Shown here: positions 16,276 to 24,192 of the stretch, piece by piece
Layout: the number at the start of each line of letters is the position of its first letter
How positions within the stretch are numbered: position 1 is the first letter of the stretch
Assembly (NCBI GenBank): GCA_024763015.1
Contig: JANTGO010000002.1
Location: 1 to 39,713 of the forward strand
DNA length: 39,713 nt
Reading direction: 5' to 3'
Source of the DNA: Flavobacteriaceae bacterium
GTDB lineage: Bacteria; Bacteroidota; Bacteroidia; Flavobacteriales; Flavobacteriaceae
Made by a program: the position numbers and the translations under genes
The notes under the pieces: generated by a model
The model's input: only the letters and a program-made list of their open reading frames with translations
Told to the model about the DNA's origin: nothing
The model's database searches: none

Positions 16276-17451
16276 ATGAAAAATTATAAATATATATTAA
16301 TGTTTTTGACTCTAGTGCTATTAAGTGCTTGTAGAGAAACTAATTTTTTACCTGAACCGGTTGGTAAAAAAGATGTAGATTTTAAACAATTAATTACAGA
16401 AAAAGAGCAAGAACCATTGGCCAGGATTTATTATATGCATGGAAATTTTATCAATTCAAAACAATTTCCGCCAATTGTAAATGCCGAGGAAGTGCTCGAT
16501 AATCTGAATAATTGGTTGTTGATTGACATTAGAAAATCTGATGCCTATGAAGCCGGACATATCAATGGTGCTTATAATGTCCCCAAAGACAAGGTGCTCG
16601 ATTTTATAAAAAATAAACAAAAAGCTTCTGCATATCCAAAAGTTGTATTTATCTGTTATACCGGTCAAATGGCTTCTTATGTTACAGGAATAACCCGTTT
16701 TAGCGGTTTTGATAATACTTATGTGATGCTTTTTGGAATGGCCGGCTGGAATGAACAGTTTTCTGCACCATTAAAAGCTGGATATGGCACAAGATATCAA
16801 GATATGATTGTAAAAACCAGTAATAAAACGGAAACGATTAGCAATAATCATGAAGCAAAAGCAGGTGCACATAAAAACATTGATTTATCAAAATTACCAA
16901 AATTACCACAAAAAGCACCTTCAGAATTAATGAAGGTGCAAGCGCAAAAATTATTATTACAAGGTAGAAAAGAATTTTTATTAAAGGCTAATGAATTTTT
17001 CCATGATTATAAAGCCAATCCTAATAAGTATTTACCTTTATTTTATTTATCAAAAGACAAATATTATGTAGCTCATATTAAAGGTGCTGTATTCTATCAA
17101 TCCAGAAAGGATTTAAGCCTAGATGCTAAATTAACTGATTTGCCGACTGATAAAAATATTGTTGTTTATTGTAAAACAGGACATACAGGAGGAAATGCTA
17201 CTGCATATTTAAATATGTTAGGCTATAAAGCAGAAAATCTTATGTTTGGTTCTAGTAGTTTTATGTTTGACTTATGGAAAAAAGAAGGGTGGAATACTGA
17301 TATAAGCAATCTAATTAATAATTTTCCTGTTGTTGAAGGTAGTAAACGTACCAGTGCAAAAATTGTAGCATCCGCTCCCAAAAAAGTAGGTGGTACAACA
17401 AAACCTATTGTAAAACGTAAGAAAAAAGAAGTATCAGGTGGTTGTGGCTAA
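16276..17451 (+). CDS. Double-rhodanese lipoprotein with intact active sites and GGCG tail
   Basis: A 391-residue lipoprotein (lipobox LLSAC, Cys19) with two rhodanese domains. Domain 1 (about 65-168) has LLIDIRKSDAYEAGHINGAYNVP and the catalytic loop FICYTGQMAS (Cys127). Domain 2 (about 225-345) has HIKGAVFYQSRKDLS and the loop VVYCKTGHTGG (Cys299). Both nucleophiles are present, unlike the two preceding genes. After a Lys/Ala/Ser/Gly linker the protein ends in KPIVKRKKKEVSGGCG (Cys390). I infer that this is the active sulfurtransferase of the set and may load sulfur onto its own tail or those of its two neighbours. A terminator follows 35 bases after the stop and closes the island. Confidence 0.88.
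   Translation: MKNYKYILMFLTLVLLSACRETNFLPEPVGKKDVDFKQLITEKEQEPLARIYYMHGNFINSKQFPPIVNAEEVLDNLNNWLLIDIRKSDAYEAGHINGAYNVPKDKVLDFIKNKQKASAYPKVVFICYTGQMASYVTGITRFSGFDNTYVMLFGMAGWNEQFSAPLKAGYGTRYQDMIVKTSNKTETISNNHEAKAGAHKNIDLSKLPKLPQKAPSELMKVQAQKLLLQGRKEFLLKANEFFHDYKANPNKYLPLFYLSKDKYYVAHIKGAVFYQSRKDLSLDAKLTDLPTDKNIVVYCKTGHTGGNATAYLNMLGYKAENLMFGSSSFMFDLWKKEGWNTDISNLINNFPVVEGSKRTSAKIVASAPKKVGGTTKPIVKRKKKEVSGGCG
17401..17448 (+). repeat. Shared C-terminal tail, copy 3
   Basis: Encodes the same 16-residue peptide at the end of the double-rhodanese lipoprotein. Identity with the other two copies stops abruptly upstream, where the linkers differ in sequence but share Lys/Ser/Ala/Gly richness. Confidence 0.95.
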
Positions 17452-17485
17452 ACCAACTAGTGAGTTATAAAATTAAAATAATATA

Positions 17486-17514
17486 AGGCGTTGCACTGCA
17501 ACGCCTTTCTTTTT
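17486..17514 (+). terminator. Rho-independent terminator ending the sulfur island
   Basis: A perfect 9-bp GC-rich stem (aggcgttgc / gcaacgcct) with a 3-base loop is followed by ttctttt. The rest of the 368-base gap before acs holds only this terminator and the acs promoter. Confidence 0.92.
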
Positions 17515-17685
17515 AAAAGTAATAATTTAAATTCATAATATTCTTGAACAAATAAATTATTAAATTTTAGATTGAAAAAAATATGATGGAAAATACATTG
17601 GGGTATTCTATTAATTTACGTATTGTTATATTTATTGAGTTTTAGTTAAAAATATGATTTTATTCAATTTATTATGATTTTTTAT

Positions 17686-17714
17686 TTGATTTATTGATAA
17701 TATTGTTATATTTG
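17686..17714 (+). promoter_or_regulatory. Promoter candidate for acs
   Basis: TTG at 17686-17688 and TATATTTG at 17707-17714 fit the Bacteroidota consensus (TTG, 17-23 bases, TAnnTTTG) with an 18-base spacer. It implies a leader of about 100 bases before the acs start. Confidence 0.6.
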
Positions 17715-17819
17715 TGTAAATATATCATAAAATCAAATTTTATAACAATTTATAAATCTTCTAAATTTTATATAAACTTTTGTGTATTAATGTTTTACAA
17801 AAACTAAAAATTATAATTA

Positions 17820-19724
17820 ATGGTACCAAAAATCTCAACACTCAGTGGCTATTTACATGAATATCAAAAAAGTATTTCCAATCCCGTAGGGTTTTGGAGC
17901 AATATTGCCGAAACTTTTTATTGGCGTAAAGCTTGGAAAAAAACCTTGGAATGGGACTTTAAAGACCCTAAAATCCAATGGTTTATCGATGGTAAATTGA
18001 ATATTACCGAAAATATTTTCGAAAGAAACTTATTTCTTCGCGGTAATCAAACAGCCATTATCTGGGAACCAAACGACCCCAAAGAAGCTACTGTAAAATA
18101 TACCTATAGAGAGCTATATGAAGAAGTAAACAAATTTGCCAATGTGCTTAAATCTATGGGGGTAGGCAAGGGTGATCGCGTGGCTATTTATTTGCCCATG
18201 ATACCGGAATTGACGATTACCATGCTTGCTTGTGCACGAATTGGCGCTATTCATTCTATTGTGTTTGCCGGATTTTCTGCCAAAGCACTAGCTGACCGTA
18301 ATAATGATGCGCAAGCCAAAGTATTGGTCACAGCAGATGGCGGTTATAGAGGCACCAAAACCATTCCGCTCAAGGAAACATCTGACGAAGCTTTGGCAAT
18401 ATCGCCCAGTGTAGAGAAAATGGTGGTAGTCAAACGAACCGGGCAACAAGTCGATATGAAAGAAGGCAGAGATTTGTGGTGGCATGATGTTATGAAAGAT
18501 AGTAGTAACCAATGTGAAGCAGAAGTGATGGATGCAGAAGATCCCTTGTTTATACTTTATACAAGCGGTTCAACCGGCAAACCTAAGGGCGTTTTACATA
18601 CCAATGGGGGTTATATGGTTTATACAGCTTATACTTTTAAAAATGTTTTTCAATATCGTTCCGGCGATACTTATTTCTGTGCGGCTGATATTGGTTGGAT
18701 TACAGGACATTCCTATATCGTGTATGGACCGCTTCTAGAAGGCGCTACTTCGGTTATGTTTGAAGGTATTCCTACTTTCCCAAATCCTGACAGATATTGG
18801 CAAATTATTGAAAAGCATAAAGTAAACGAGTTTTATACCTCGCCAACGGCTATTAGAGCTTTATTGGCAGAGGGTGAAAAATGGGTAGAAGAATATGAAA
18901 TGACGTCCCTGCGAGTTTTGGGAACAGTAGGTGAGCCTATCAATGAAGAAGCTTGGCACTGGTATCACGACCACGTTGGTAAAGGGCGTTGTCCGATAGT
19001 TGATACGTGGTGGCAAACCGAAACAGGTGGTATTATGATTAGTCCGCTTGCGGGTATTATCCCCACCAAACCGGCTTATGCCACATTGCCCTTACCGGGT
19101 ATTCAACCTGTAATTGTGGATAAAGAAGGTAATAGATTGTATGGCAAAAACGTAGAAGGTAATCTATGTATCGGTTTTCCTTGGCCGGGTATGGCACGTA
19201 CGCTATGGGGCGACCATGAGCGTTATAAACAAGCTTATTTTTCTACTTTTCCCGGCTTATACTTTACCGGCGATGGCGTAAAACGCGATGAGGATGGCTA
19301 CTACCGTATATTAGGACGAATTGACGATGTTATCAATGTATCGGGACATCGTTTGGGCACAGCAGAAATTGAAAATGCACTCAACGAGCATCCATTGGTT
19401 GCCGAATCGGCAGTGGTGGGTATGGCGCATCCCATCAAAGGACAAGGTATATATGCCTATGTGGTAGCACCGGATAAACCCGATGATTTGGATGACGAAT
19501 TGCGTAATTCCCTCAAAAAAGCGGTTTCAAAACTCATCAGTCCGATTGCCAGACCCGACCAAATTCAATTTGTATCTGGCTTGCCTAAAACGCGTTCCGG
19601 AAAAATTATGAGACGTATTTTGCGTAAAATTGTAGAAGGTTCAACGGCTTTTGGCGATACCAGTACGCTTACCAATCCGGAAATTGTTGATGAATTAATT
19701 GAAGGGTACAATAAACTTAAATAG
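17820..19724 (+). CDS. acs: Acetate-CoA ligase (acetyl-CoA synthetase)
   Basis: A full-length 634-residue AMP-forming acetyl-CoA synthetase, cytoplasmic, which activates acetate through acetyl-AMP. The N-terminal ACAS domain is present ([15 protein letters not shown]), followed by the ATP loop [17 protein letters not shown], the acetate-pocket segment [18 protein letters not shown], the hinge [20 protein letters not shown] and the C-terminal catalytic Lys in [15 protein letters not shown], which is the site acetylated in studied homologues. It is transcribed alone from its own promoter, and its codon third positions look more GC-rich than those of the rhodanese genes before it. No link to the sulfur genes is apparent. 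Confidence 0.97.
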   Translation: MVPKISTLSGYLHEYQKSISNPVGFWSNIAETFYWRKAWKKTLEWDFKDPKIQWFIDGKLNITENIFERNLFLRGNQTAIIWEPNDPKEATVKYTYRELYEEVNKFANVLKSMGVGKGDRVAIYLPMIPELTITMLACARIGAIHSIVFAGFSAKALADRNNDAQAKVLVTADGGYRGTKTIPLKETSDEALAISPSVEKMVVVKRTGQQVDMKEGRDLWWHDVMKDSSNQCEAEVMDAEDPLFILYTSGSTGKPKGVLHTNGGYMVYTAYTFKNVFQYRSGDTYFCAADIGWITGHSYIVYGPLLEGATSVMFEGIPTFPNPDRYWQIIEKHKVNEFYTSPTAIRALLAEGEKWVEEYEMTSLRVLGTVGEPINEEAWHWYHDHVGKGRCPIVDTWWQTETGGIMISPLAGIIPTKPAYATLPLPGIQPVIVDKEGNRLYGKNVEGNLCIGFPWPGMARTLWGDHERYKQAYFSTFPGLYFTGDGVKRDEDGYYRILGRIDDVINVSGHRLGTAEIENALNEHPLVAESAVVGMAHPIKGQGIYAYVVAPDKPDDLDDELRNSLKKAVSKLISPIARPDQIQFVSGLPKTRSGKIMRRILRKIVEGSTAFGDTSTLTNPEIVDELIEGYNKLK

Positions 19725-19743
19725 TTATTTTATTTAATAAATG

Positions 19744-19881
19744 CTATTTTAAACATAAAACAGGTGCCTTGTCAGTTTTTTGTATTTTATATACATGCGG
19801 GCAAGGCATACTTGATTTAGGTGCACAACTCGATAAGCTTAAAATACCAGCAGTAATAAACAGCATAAAAAAATATTTCAT
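19744..19881 (-). CDS. Small lipoprotein, 45 residues
   Basis: A short gene with a clear lipoprotein signal: the peptide starts MKYFFMLFITAGILSLSSC, with a positively charged N terminus, hydrophobic core and lipobox LSSC (Cys19). The mature peptide has only 27 residues and contains two further Cys (MPCPH and VLCLK). It is complete, ending in TAG. It lies 64 bases downstream of the DUF389 gene on the same strand and converges on acs. Function unknown; tiny lipoproteins of this kind are common and usually missed in Bacteroidota. The perfect signal peptide makes a chance ORF unlikely. Confidence 0.7.
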   Translation of the reverse strand: MKYFFMLFITAGILSLSSCAPKSSMPCPHVYKIQKTDKAPVLCLK

Positions 19882-19945
19882 AAGATTGATGTTTTAATGT
19901 GTATTAATGTATTTCTGGGGTAAAGTTATAAAAAAATCGTAGGAC

Positions 19946-21409
19946 TTATGGTAGGTTAATGATTTTGACTGTATCCAATTTCATTCTCTTTTTAATCCAC
20001 TGCCCAAAGACCTTAGCTTGTCTGCTCTTAATACTTCTTGGCGTATGTCTTTTCCAGCGGATGACAAAAGTAGGTAAGGTATCCATAGTTTTAAAATTGG
20101 TTTCCGTCATATTGGCATAGCCGAGGCCGTCAATATTCTTAAATAAAGACTTTGCTTCTTCACCGATAGCTTCAAAAGGGATATGATCTTTTTGTGATGC
20201 CTTTTTCAACTTGATAAGCTCGTTGGTAAGTGCTTCGATTTTGGCATCCTTGTTTTTTAGATTTTCTTTGTTTTCTTTAAATAGTTTGTCTAAAATTTGT
20301 CCTTTTAATTTTTCTGATAAAGAATTTTCTATTTGTTTTGTTTTATCCGAAGATTGATAAATATTTAGTTTAGCATCTTTCAAAGTAGGGTTTTGTATAA
20401 GCAATTTTTTCCAATTATTAATTTCTTCATTCGGAACCATTTCACCTATTAGATAGATATCGATTTCTTTTTTATCACTATCTGTTTGGCTTTTAATAAT
20501 TTGCGCACCTTCATAGTTGATTTTTTGAGCGATAAACGTATTGGCTGCTCTTTTAAAAATTTCTTGATTGTACATTTTTATAAAAGATAAAATACTGGGA
20601 ATCATCACCAAAATAGCCAAAATATAGATAAAACGACTAATATTTCTGCGTTTGGCTGAATTGATATATTTAGCAACAGGAAAATGTAAATACTTGATAA
20701 CCAAAAAGGTAGCTAATGCGATAAAAAACGAATTAATCAACAACAAATACATCGCACCAGTAAAGAAATGCATATTGCCGGTAGCAAGTCCAAAACCTGC
20801 CGTACATAGTGGTGGCATAAGTGCAGTGGCAATGGCAACACCGCTAATCACATTAAAAAAACCTTTCTTTGTCAGTGCCACAATACCGGCAAGACCACCA
20901 AAAAAAGCAATCATAACATCAAAAAAAGTAGGGGATGTTCTGGCAAGTAATTCACTTGATTCATAAGCAAGTGGCGAAATTTTGAAATAAACAAAAGAGG
21001 TAAGAATACTTAAACTCACCATTACCAAAAAGTTAATAGCAGACTTTCTGAAAGTTTCGATATCATTGGTGCCAATAGCAAAACCCAATCCCATAATGGG
21101 TCCCATCAAAGGAGATATCAGCATAGCGCCAATTACAACAGGGGTAGAATTTGCATTAAGTCCCACCGAGGCAACCATAATAGAAAAAATAAGCAACCAA
21201 GCCGTATGACCTCTAAATGGGATATTTTCTAAAATAGTTTGGCGTGTAAAATCTTTATCGGCATAGGAGCGAATATTAAAAAGCTGTTTGATAAAATCAA
21301 TAGCCACTTCCCAAAACTCTTTAAATTCCTTTTTTACCTGTTTTTCTTTTTTGGCAATTTTGATTTCTTGTTTCTTTTCCAGTCTATCTTCTTTTTGGTC
21401 CATAGGCAA
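19946..21409 (-). CDS. DUF389 domain-containing membrane protein
   Basis: A 487-residue protein with a charged Lys/Glu-rich N terminus (1-35), a membrane domain with about six helices (about 70-275) and a soluble C-terminal domain with a coiled-coil-like stretch (about 345-410). The membrane core has the DUF389 hallmarks NSTPVVIGAMLISPLMGPIMGLGFAIGT and GVAIATALMPPLCTAGFGLA. The function of DUF389 proteins is not established; a transport role is often suggested. The intergenic region upstream holds a perfect 24-bp tandem repeat next to its putative -7 box. Confidence 0.9.
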   Translation of the reverse strand: MPMDQKEDRLEKKQEIKIAKKEKQVKKEFKEFWEVAIDFIKQLFNIRSYADKDFTRQTILENIPFRGHTAWLLIFSIMVASVGLNANSTPVVIGAMLISPLMGPIMGLGFAIGTNDIETFRKSAINFLVMVSLSILTSFVYFKISPLAYESSELLARTSPTFFDVMIAFFGGLAGIVALTKKGFFNVISGVAIATALMPPLCTAGFGLATGNMHFFTGAMYLLLINSFFIALATFLVIKYLHFPVAKYINSAKRRNISRFIYILAILVMIPSILSFIKMYNQEIFKRAANTFIAQKINYEGAQIIKSQTDSDKKEIDIYLIGEMVPNEEINNWKKLLIQNPTLKDAKLNIYQSSDKTKQIENSLSEKLKGQILDKLFKENKENLKNKDAKIEALTNELIKLKKASQKDHIPFEAIGEEAKSLFKNIDGLGYANMTETNFKTMDTLPTFVIRWKRHTPRSIKSRQAKVFGQWIKKRMKLDTVKIINLP

Positions 21410-21441
21410 TTATCTTATCTAACAAATTTACAAAAAAATAC

Positions 21442-21449
21442 CAAATATA
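21442..21449 (-). promoter_or_regulatory. Candidate -7 box for the DUF389 gene
   Basis: The minus strand reads TATATTTG, a full match to TAnnTTTG, 33 bases before the start codon. The nearest upstream TTG is 29 bases away, too far for the usual spacing, so the assignment rests on the -7 box alone. Confidence 0.35.
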
Positions 21450-21465
21450 GACTAGCATTATATGC

Positions 21466-21513
21466 CATGTATATTTCACAAAATTTAAACATGTATATTT
21501 CACAAAATTTAAA
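21466..21513. repeat. Perfect tandem repeat, 2 x 24 bp, in a divergent promoter region
   Basis: Two identical 24-bp units (21466-21489 and 21490-21513), each beginning catgtatatttcacaaaatt, lie head to tail between the DUF389 gene and the divergent 478-residue gene. They sit between the -7 box of one gene and the -7 box of the other. A repeated regulator-binding site is the simplest reading. Confidence 0.9.
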
Positions 21514-21537
21514 ATTATGTTTTATCAAACTTTTTAG

Positions 21538-21545
21538 TATTTTTG
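21538..21545 (+). promoter_or_regulatory. Candidate -7 box for the 478-residue gene
   Basis: TATTTTTG matches TAnnTTTG, but the start codon is only 14 bases further on and the -33 position has ATG rather than TTG. If real, the mRNA would be almost leaderless. Confidence 0.3.
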
Positions 21546-21559
21546 ACAAAAATTAAAAT

Positions 21560-22996
21560 ATGGCAGTAAGTTTAAAAGGCGATATAAATATAAGAACCGC
21601 TCCTTCAATAAATCAGAAGGCTTTAAAGATAAATCTCAACCAAAATATTTATGGATCTTTTTCAGAAATAGGTGCAGGTCAAGAGACAGCAAGAAATTTT
21701 TTTAGAGCCGGCGCTTCTGCCGGAACCATTGCAAAAGCGATGTCTGCCTATTCAAAAGAATTTAGCGATGCTATCTACGGACGAGAAGATGATGGGCGTT
21801 ATGTAACCAAGGCAAGGCTAAAAAAAATGCTTTTGCATGAAGCCAATTTGTTAGAAAAACGCTTGAATCGCAATGAGAATCCGGATAGATTTTACTTCTC
21901 CTATGCCAACACAGTAGCAACAATAGATTTTGCCAAAAAATTTAAGGGAAATGGATGGATAGGTATTCGCTTTCAACTCAGTCCGTTAGAAGAATATAAT
22001 GAAATAATACTTCATATTCGTTTTCACGAAAACGATGCCAAACACCAACAGATTACCTTGGGGAAAATGGGCGTAAATTTGATTTATGGTGCATTTTATC
22101 ACCATGACAATCCTAAAGATTTGCTCATTTCTTTATATGATCATATCGACAAAGATAAGATAGAAATTGATATGATAAATTTTTCGGGTCCTCGTTTTGC
22201 CTATGTTGACAATAGATTGATGAGTTTGTTGTTAGTAAAAAACGGTTTTACCGATGCGGTTATGTTTGGTCCTGACGGATTTAACTTGTTGCCGGCAGAT
22301 GAATTGTACAAAAAAAACATCATGGCATTACGTGGTAGTTTTAGTCCGGTAACCAAGCTGGCAATCGATATGCTCAAAAAAGGAGAGAAATTATTTAAAC
22401 AAGAAGAGGATGTCGATCCCGATAAAATTGATCTTATTTTTGAAATGACATTAGACAACCTTTCACATCAGGGTGATATCAATGAAAGAGATTTCCTCGA
22501 TAGGGTTAGCCTGTTGAGTTCGCTCAATAGTGTGGTGATGGTCACAAATTTTAGAGAATACTATAGGCTGGCAGAATATTTTTCAAGATTTTCAAAAGAA
22601 CGAATGGGCTTAATTATTGGGGCTAATCACCTGATAAAACTTTTTGATGAATCTTATTACGAACAATTAAGCGGTGGTATTTTGGAAGCGATGGGTAAAC
22701 TCTTTAACCGAAAAATGAGATTATACATTTATCCATATAAAGATAAAGAAACCGATAAAACAATTACTAGTGATGTTATAATATTTGATCAAAAAATGCA
22801 AGATCTATTTGAATATTTCAAAGATGATAACAGGTTTAAGGATATCAAAGATTTTGACGACACATTATTAGAAACTTATAATAGAGAAATCATTTCCAAA
22901 ATCCAAAAAGGTGAATCAGGTTGGGAACCATTATTACCCGATGAGATTGTCATACAGATAAAAAATAATAATTTATTTGGATATAGAAAGCTATAG
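21560..22996 (+). CDS. Conserved protein of unknown function (Bacteroidota family)
   Basis: A soluble 478-residue protein with no signal peptide or membrane helix. I recognise the N-terminal region (FSEIGAGQETARNFFRAG, then GTIAKAMSAYSKEFSDAIYG) as a strongly conserved Bacteroidota family. Its members carry inconsistent labels such as nicotinate-nucleotide adenylyltransferase or TonB-dependent receptor, but I see neither an HxGH nucleotidyltransferase motif nor receptor features, so I assign no function. The gene is complete and yjbQ begins 12 bases after its stop, suggesting an operon. It is divergent from the DUF389 gene. Confidence 0.85.
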   Translation: MAVSLKGDINIRTAPSINQKALKINLNQNIYGSFSEIGAGQETARNFFRAGASAGTIAKAMSAYSKEFSDAIYGREDDGRYVTKARLKKMLLHEANLLEKRLNRNENPDRFYFSYANTVATIDFAKKFKGNGWIGIRFQLSPLEEYNEIILHIRFHENDAKHQQITLGKMGVNLIYGAFYHHDNPKDLLISLYDHIDKDKIEIDMINFSGPRFAYVDNRLMSLLLVKNGFTDAVMFGPDGFNLLPADELYKKNIMALRGSFSPVTKLAIDMLKKGEKLFKQEEDVDPDKIDLIFEMTLDNLSHQGDINERDFLDRVSLLSSLNSVVMVTNFREYYRLAEYFSRFSKERMGLIIGANHLIKLFDESYYEQLSGGILEAMGKLFNRKMRLYIYPYKDKETDKTITSDVIIFDQKMQDLFEYFKDDNRFKDIKDFDDTLLETYNREIISKIQKGESGWEPLLPDEIVIQIKNNNLFGYRKL

Positions 22997-23008
22997 ACCC
23001 ACTACAAA

Positions 23009-23419
23009 ATGTTACAAAAAGAAATATTATTGCCCAAATTTGGTAGAGGATACCATTTAATCACAGATATCTTATTAAAAGAAATAGGAGAGATGCTCCC
23101 AGAAACGGGCTTACTCCATTTGTTTATACAGCATACTTCAGCAAGTATTATGATAAATGAAAATTTTGAAGACAGCGTTCGCGATGATTTAGAAGCTGCT
23201 TTTAATGATATCGTTAAAGAAGATCTAGATTACTACACACATATTACAGAAGGCAGTGATGATATGCCGGCGCATATTAAAGTTGCAATGATTGGCACAG
23301 ACCTTACCATACCAATTACAAACAGAAACTTAAATCTTGGGCAATGGCAAGGAGTTTACATTTGTGAATTTAGGAATAATCCGAGAAGAAGAAACATAGT
23401 GGCAACAATTATTTCTTAG
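23009..23419 (+). CDS. YjbQ/UPF0047 family protein
   Basis: A 136-residue single-domain protein of the YjbQ family, often annotated as secondary thiamine-phosphate synthase because some members show weak activity of that kind. The conserved HTSASIMINENFEDSVRDDL, the His-containing YYTHITEGSDDMPAHIK and the closing LGQWQGVYICEFRN are all present, so the trimeric metal-binding fold should be intact. It follows the 478-residue gene by 12 bases and overlaps the convergent XRE gene by 11 bases. Confidence 0.93.
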   Translation: MLQKEILLPKFGRGYHLITDILLKEIGEMLPETGLLHLFIQHTSASIMINENFEDSVRDDLEAAFNDIVKEDLDYYTHITEGSDDMPAHIKVAMIGTDLTIPITNRNLNLGQWQGVYICEFRNNPRRRNIVATIIS

Positions 23420-23834
23420 CTTGTTTTAAAACTTTAAAACTGTCGTCATCATAAATGATAAGTATTTGTTTGATGTTGGGTTCTTGATATATATCTTGTA
23501 GAGCCTTTCTTTCCGTATTATCCAACGAAGTATTCAATTCGTCAATATTTTTATATTTCTTTTCCTTGTCTATTGTAGATTCAATAGAAGAACTAGTAGT
23601 AAATTGAGGCTTATGCCCATCCAGCATACTTCCTTTTCCGGTAACAAACCAAGATATATTGATTTCCGGATATGCTTCAGCCATTTTATTTATAAATAAA
23701 AATGAAGGTTTGTTTCTACCTGATAGTAGGTGAGACAGACTACTTTTTTGTACACCTACTTTTTTTGCAAATGCACCAGCATTAATATTGTAATATGCAA
23801 TAACCTCTTGTAATCTTTTTGAAAATTCATTCAT
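23409..23834 (-). CDS. XRE-family helix-turn-helix transcriptional regulator
   Basis: A 141-residue repressor-like protein. The N-terminal HTH domain (about 5-66) reads FAKKVGVQKSSLSHLLSGRNKPSF, the standard helix 2-turn-helix 3 of the XRE/Cro family, followed by INISWFVTGKGSML, typical of small Bacteroidota XRE proteins. The C-terminal half is acidic and lacks a known sensor or LexA-type protease site. Its own promoter overlaps a perfect 11-bp inverted repeat, pointing to autoregulation. There are no phage genes nearby, so it looks like a resident regulator. Confidence 0.92.
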   Translation of the reverse strand: MNEFSKRLQEVIAYYNINAGAFAKKVGVQKSSLSHLLSGRNKPSFLFINKMAEAYPEINISWFVTGKGSMLDGHKPQFTTSSSIESTIDKEKKYKNIDELNTSLDNTERKALQDIYQEPNIKQILIIYDDDSFKVLKQAKK

Positions 23835-23853
23835 AGCTCAATGTTTACATATA

Positions 23854-23883
23854 CAAATATCATAAATATTTTTGTAAACTCAA
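23854..23883 (-). promoter_or_regulatory. Promoter candidate for the XRE regulator
   Basis: On the minus strand, TTG (23883-23881), a 19-base spacer and GATATTTG (23861-23854) fit the Bacteroidota pattern with one mismatch. The inverted-repeat operator covers the TTG and half the spacer. Confidence 0.55.
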
Positions 23884-23897
23884 AATGTTTACAAAAA
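23869..23897. promoter_or_regulatory. Palindromic operator of the XRE regulator
   Basis: A perfect 11-bp inverted repeat, tttttgtaaac (23869-23879) and gtttacaaaaa (23887-23897), is separated by 7 bases. A further half-site, gtttac at 23843-23848, lies near the predicted transcript start. The position over the -33 element suits autorepression. Confidence 0.75.
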
Positions 23898-24138
23898 ATT
23901 ATATCTATTAATTTTGTTACCAGACTAACAGGCAAATACCATTGTAGCTAAAACCAACTAAATTCAATAATTTATCAAAATACATTAAAGTACTGATAAT
24001 CTTTAATTTAGTTCCATATTATAAAGTTTTTTTATAGCCATATTTTGTAAAAAAGAAATAAAAATAAGTTTTGTCACTTTTATGTGCATAAAAATGATGA
24101 TATATTATGTATATTTTAAGAAATTGGAAAAATAATTA

Positions 24139-24168
24139 TTGATAATAGAAAAAAACTTTATATATTTG
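24139..24168 (+). promoter_or_regulatory. Promoter of the Lrp/AsnC gene
   Basis: TTG at 24139-24141, a 19-base spacer and TATATTTG at 24161-24168 match the Bacteroidota consensus. Transcription would start about 15-20 bases before the ATG at 24193, which rules out the in-frame TTG at 24139 as a start codon. The remaining 23898-24138 stretch holds no gene that I can support. Confidence 0.7.
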
Positions 24169-24192
24169 CCCAAAATTATAAATTGTAAAATT

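Noticed and set aside
14824-17451. Tail copies as a recent DNA duplication or mobile repeat
   Set aside because: The nucleotide copies differ at many synonymous sites while the peptide is invariant, which fits old copies kept by selection on the protein, not recent copying.
14824-17451. A conventional Sox thiosulfate-oxidation operon
   Set aside because: No soxY, soxZ, soxB, soxA or soxX is present; only the GGCG ending resembles SoxY, and the attached domains are rhodaneses.
17582-17645. Short ORF of 20 codons before acs
   Set aside because: No signal peptide, motif or context; it is compatible with chance in AT-rich intergenic DNA.
19780-19810. Inverted repeat tgccttg / caaggca as a terminator between acs and the small lipoprotein
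   Set aside because: Only 7 bp with a loop of about 36 bases and no T tract, and it lies inside the small lipoprotein coding sequence.
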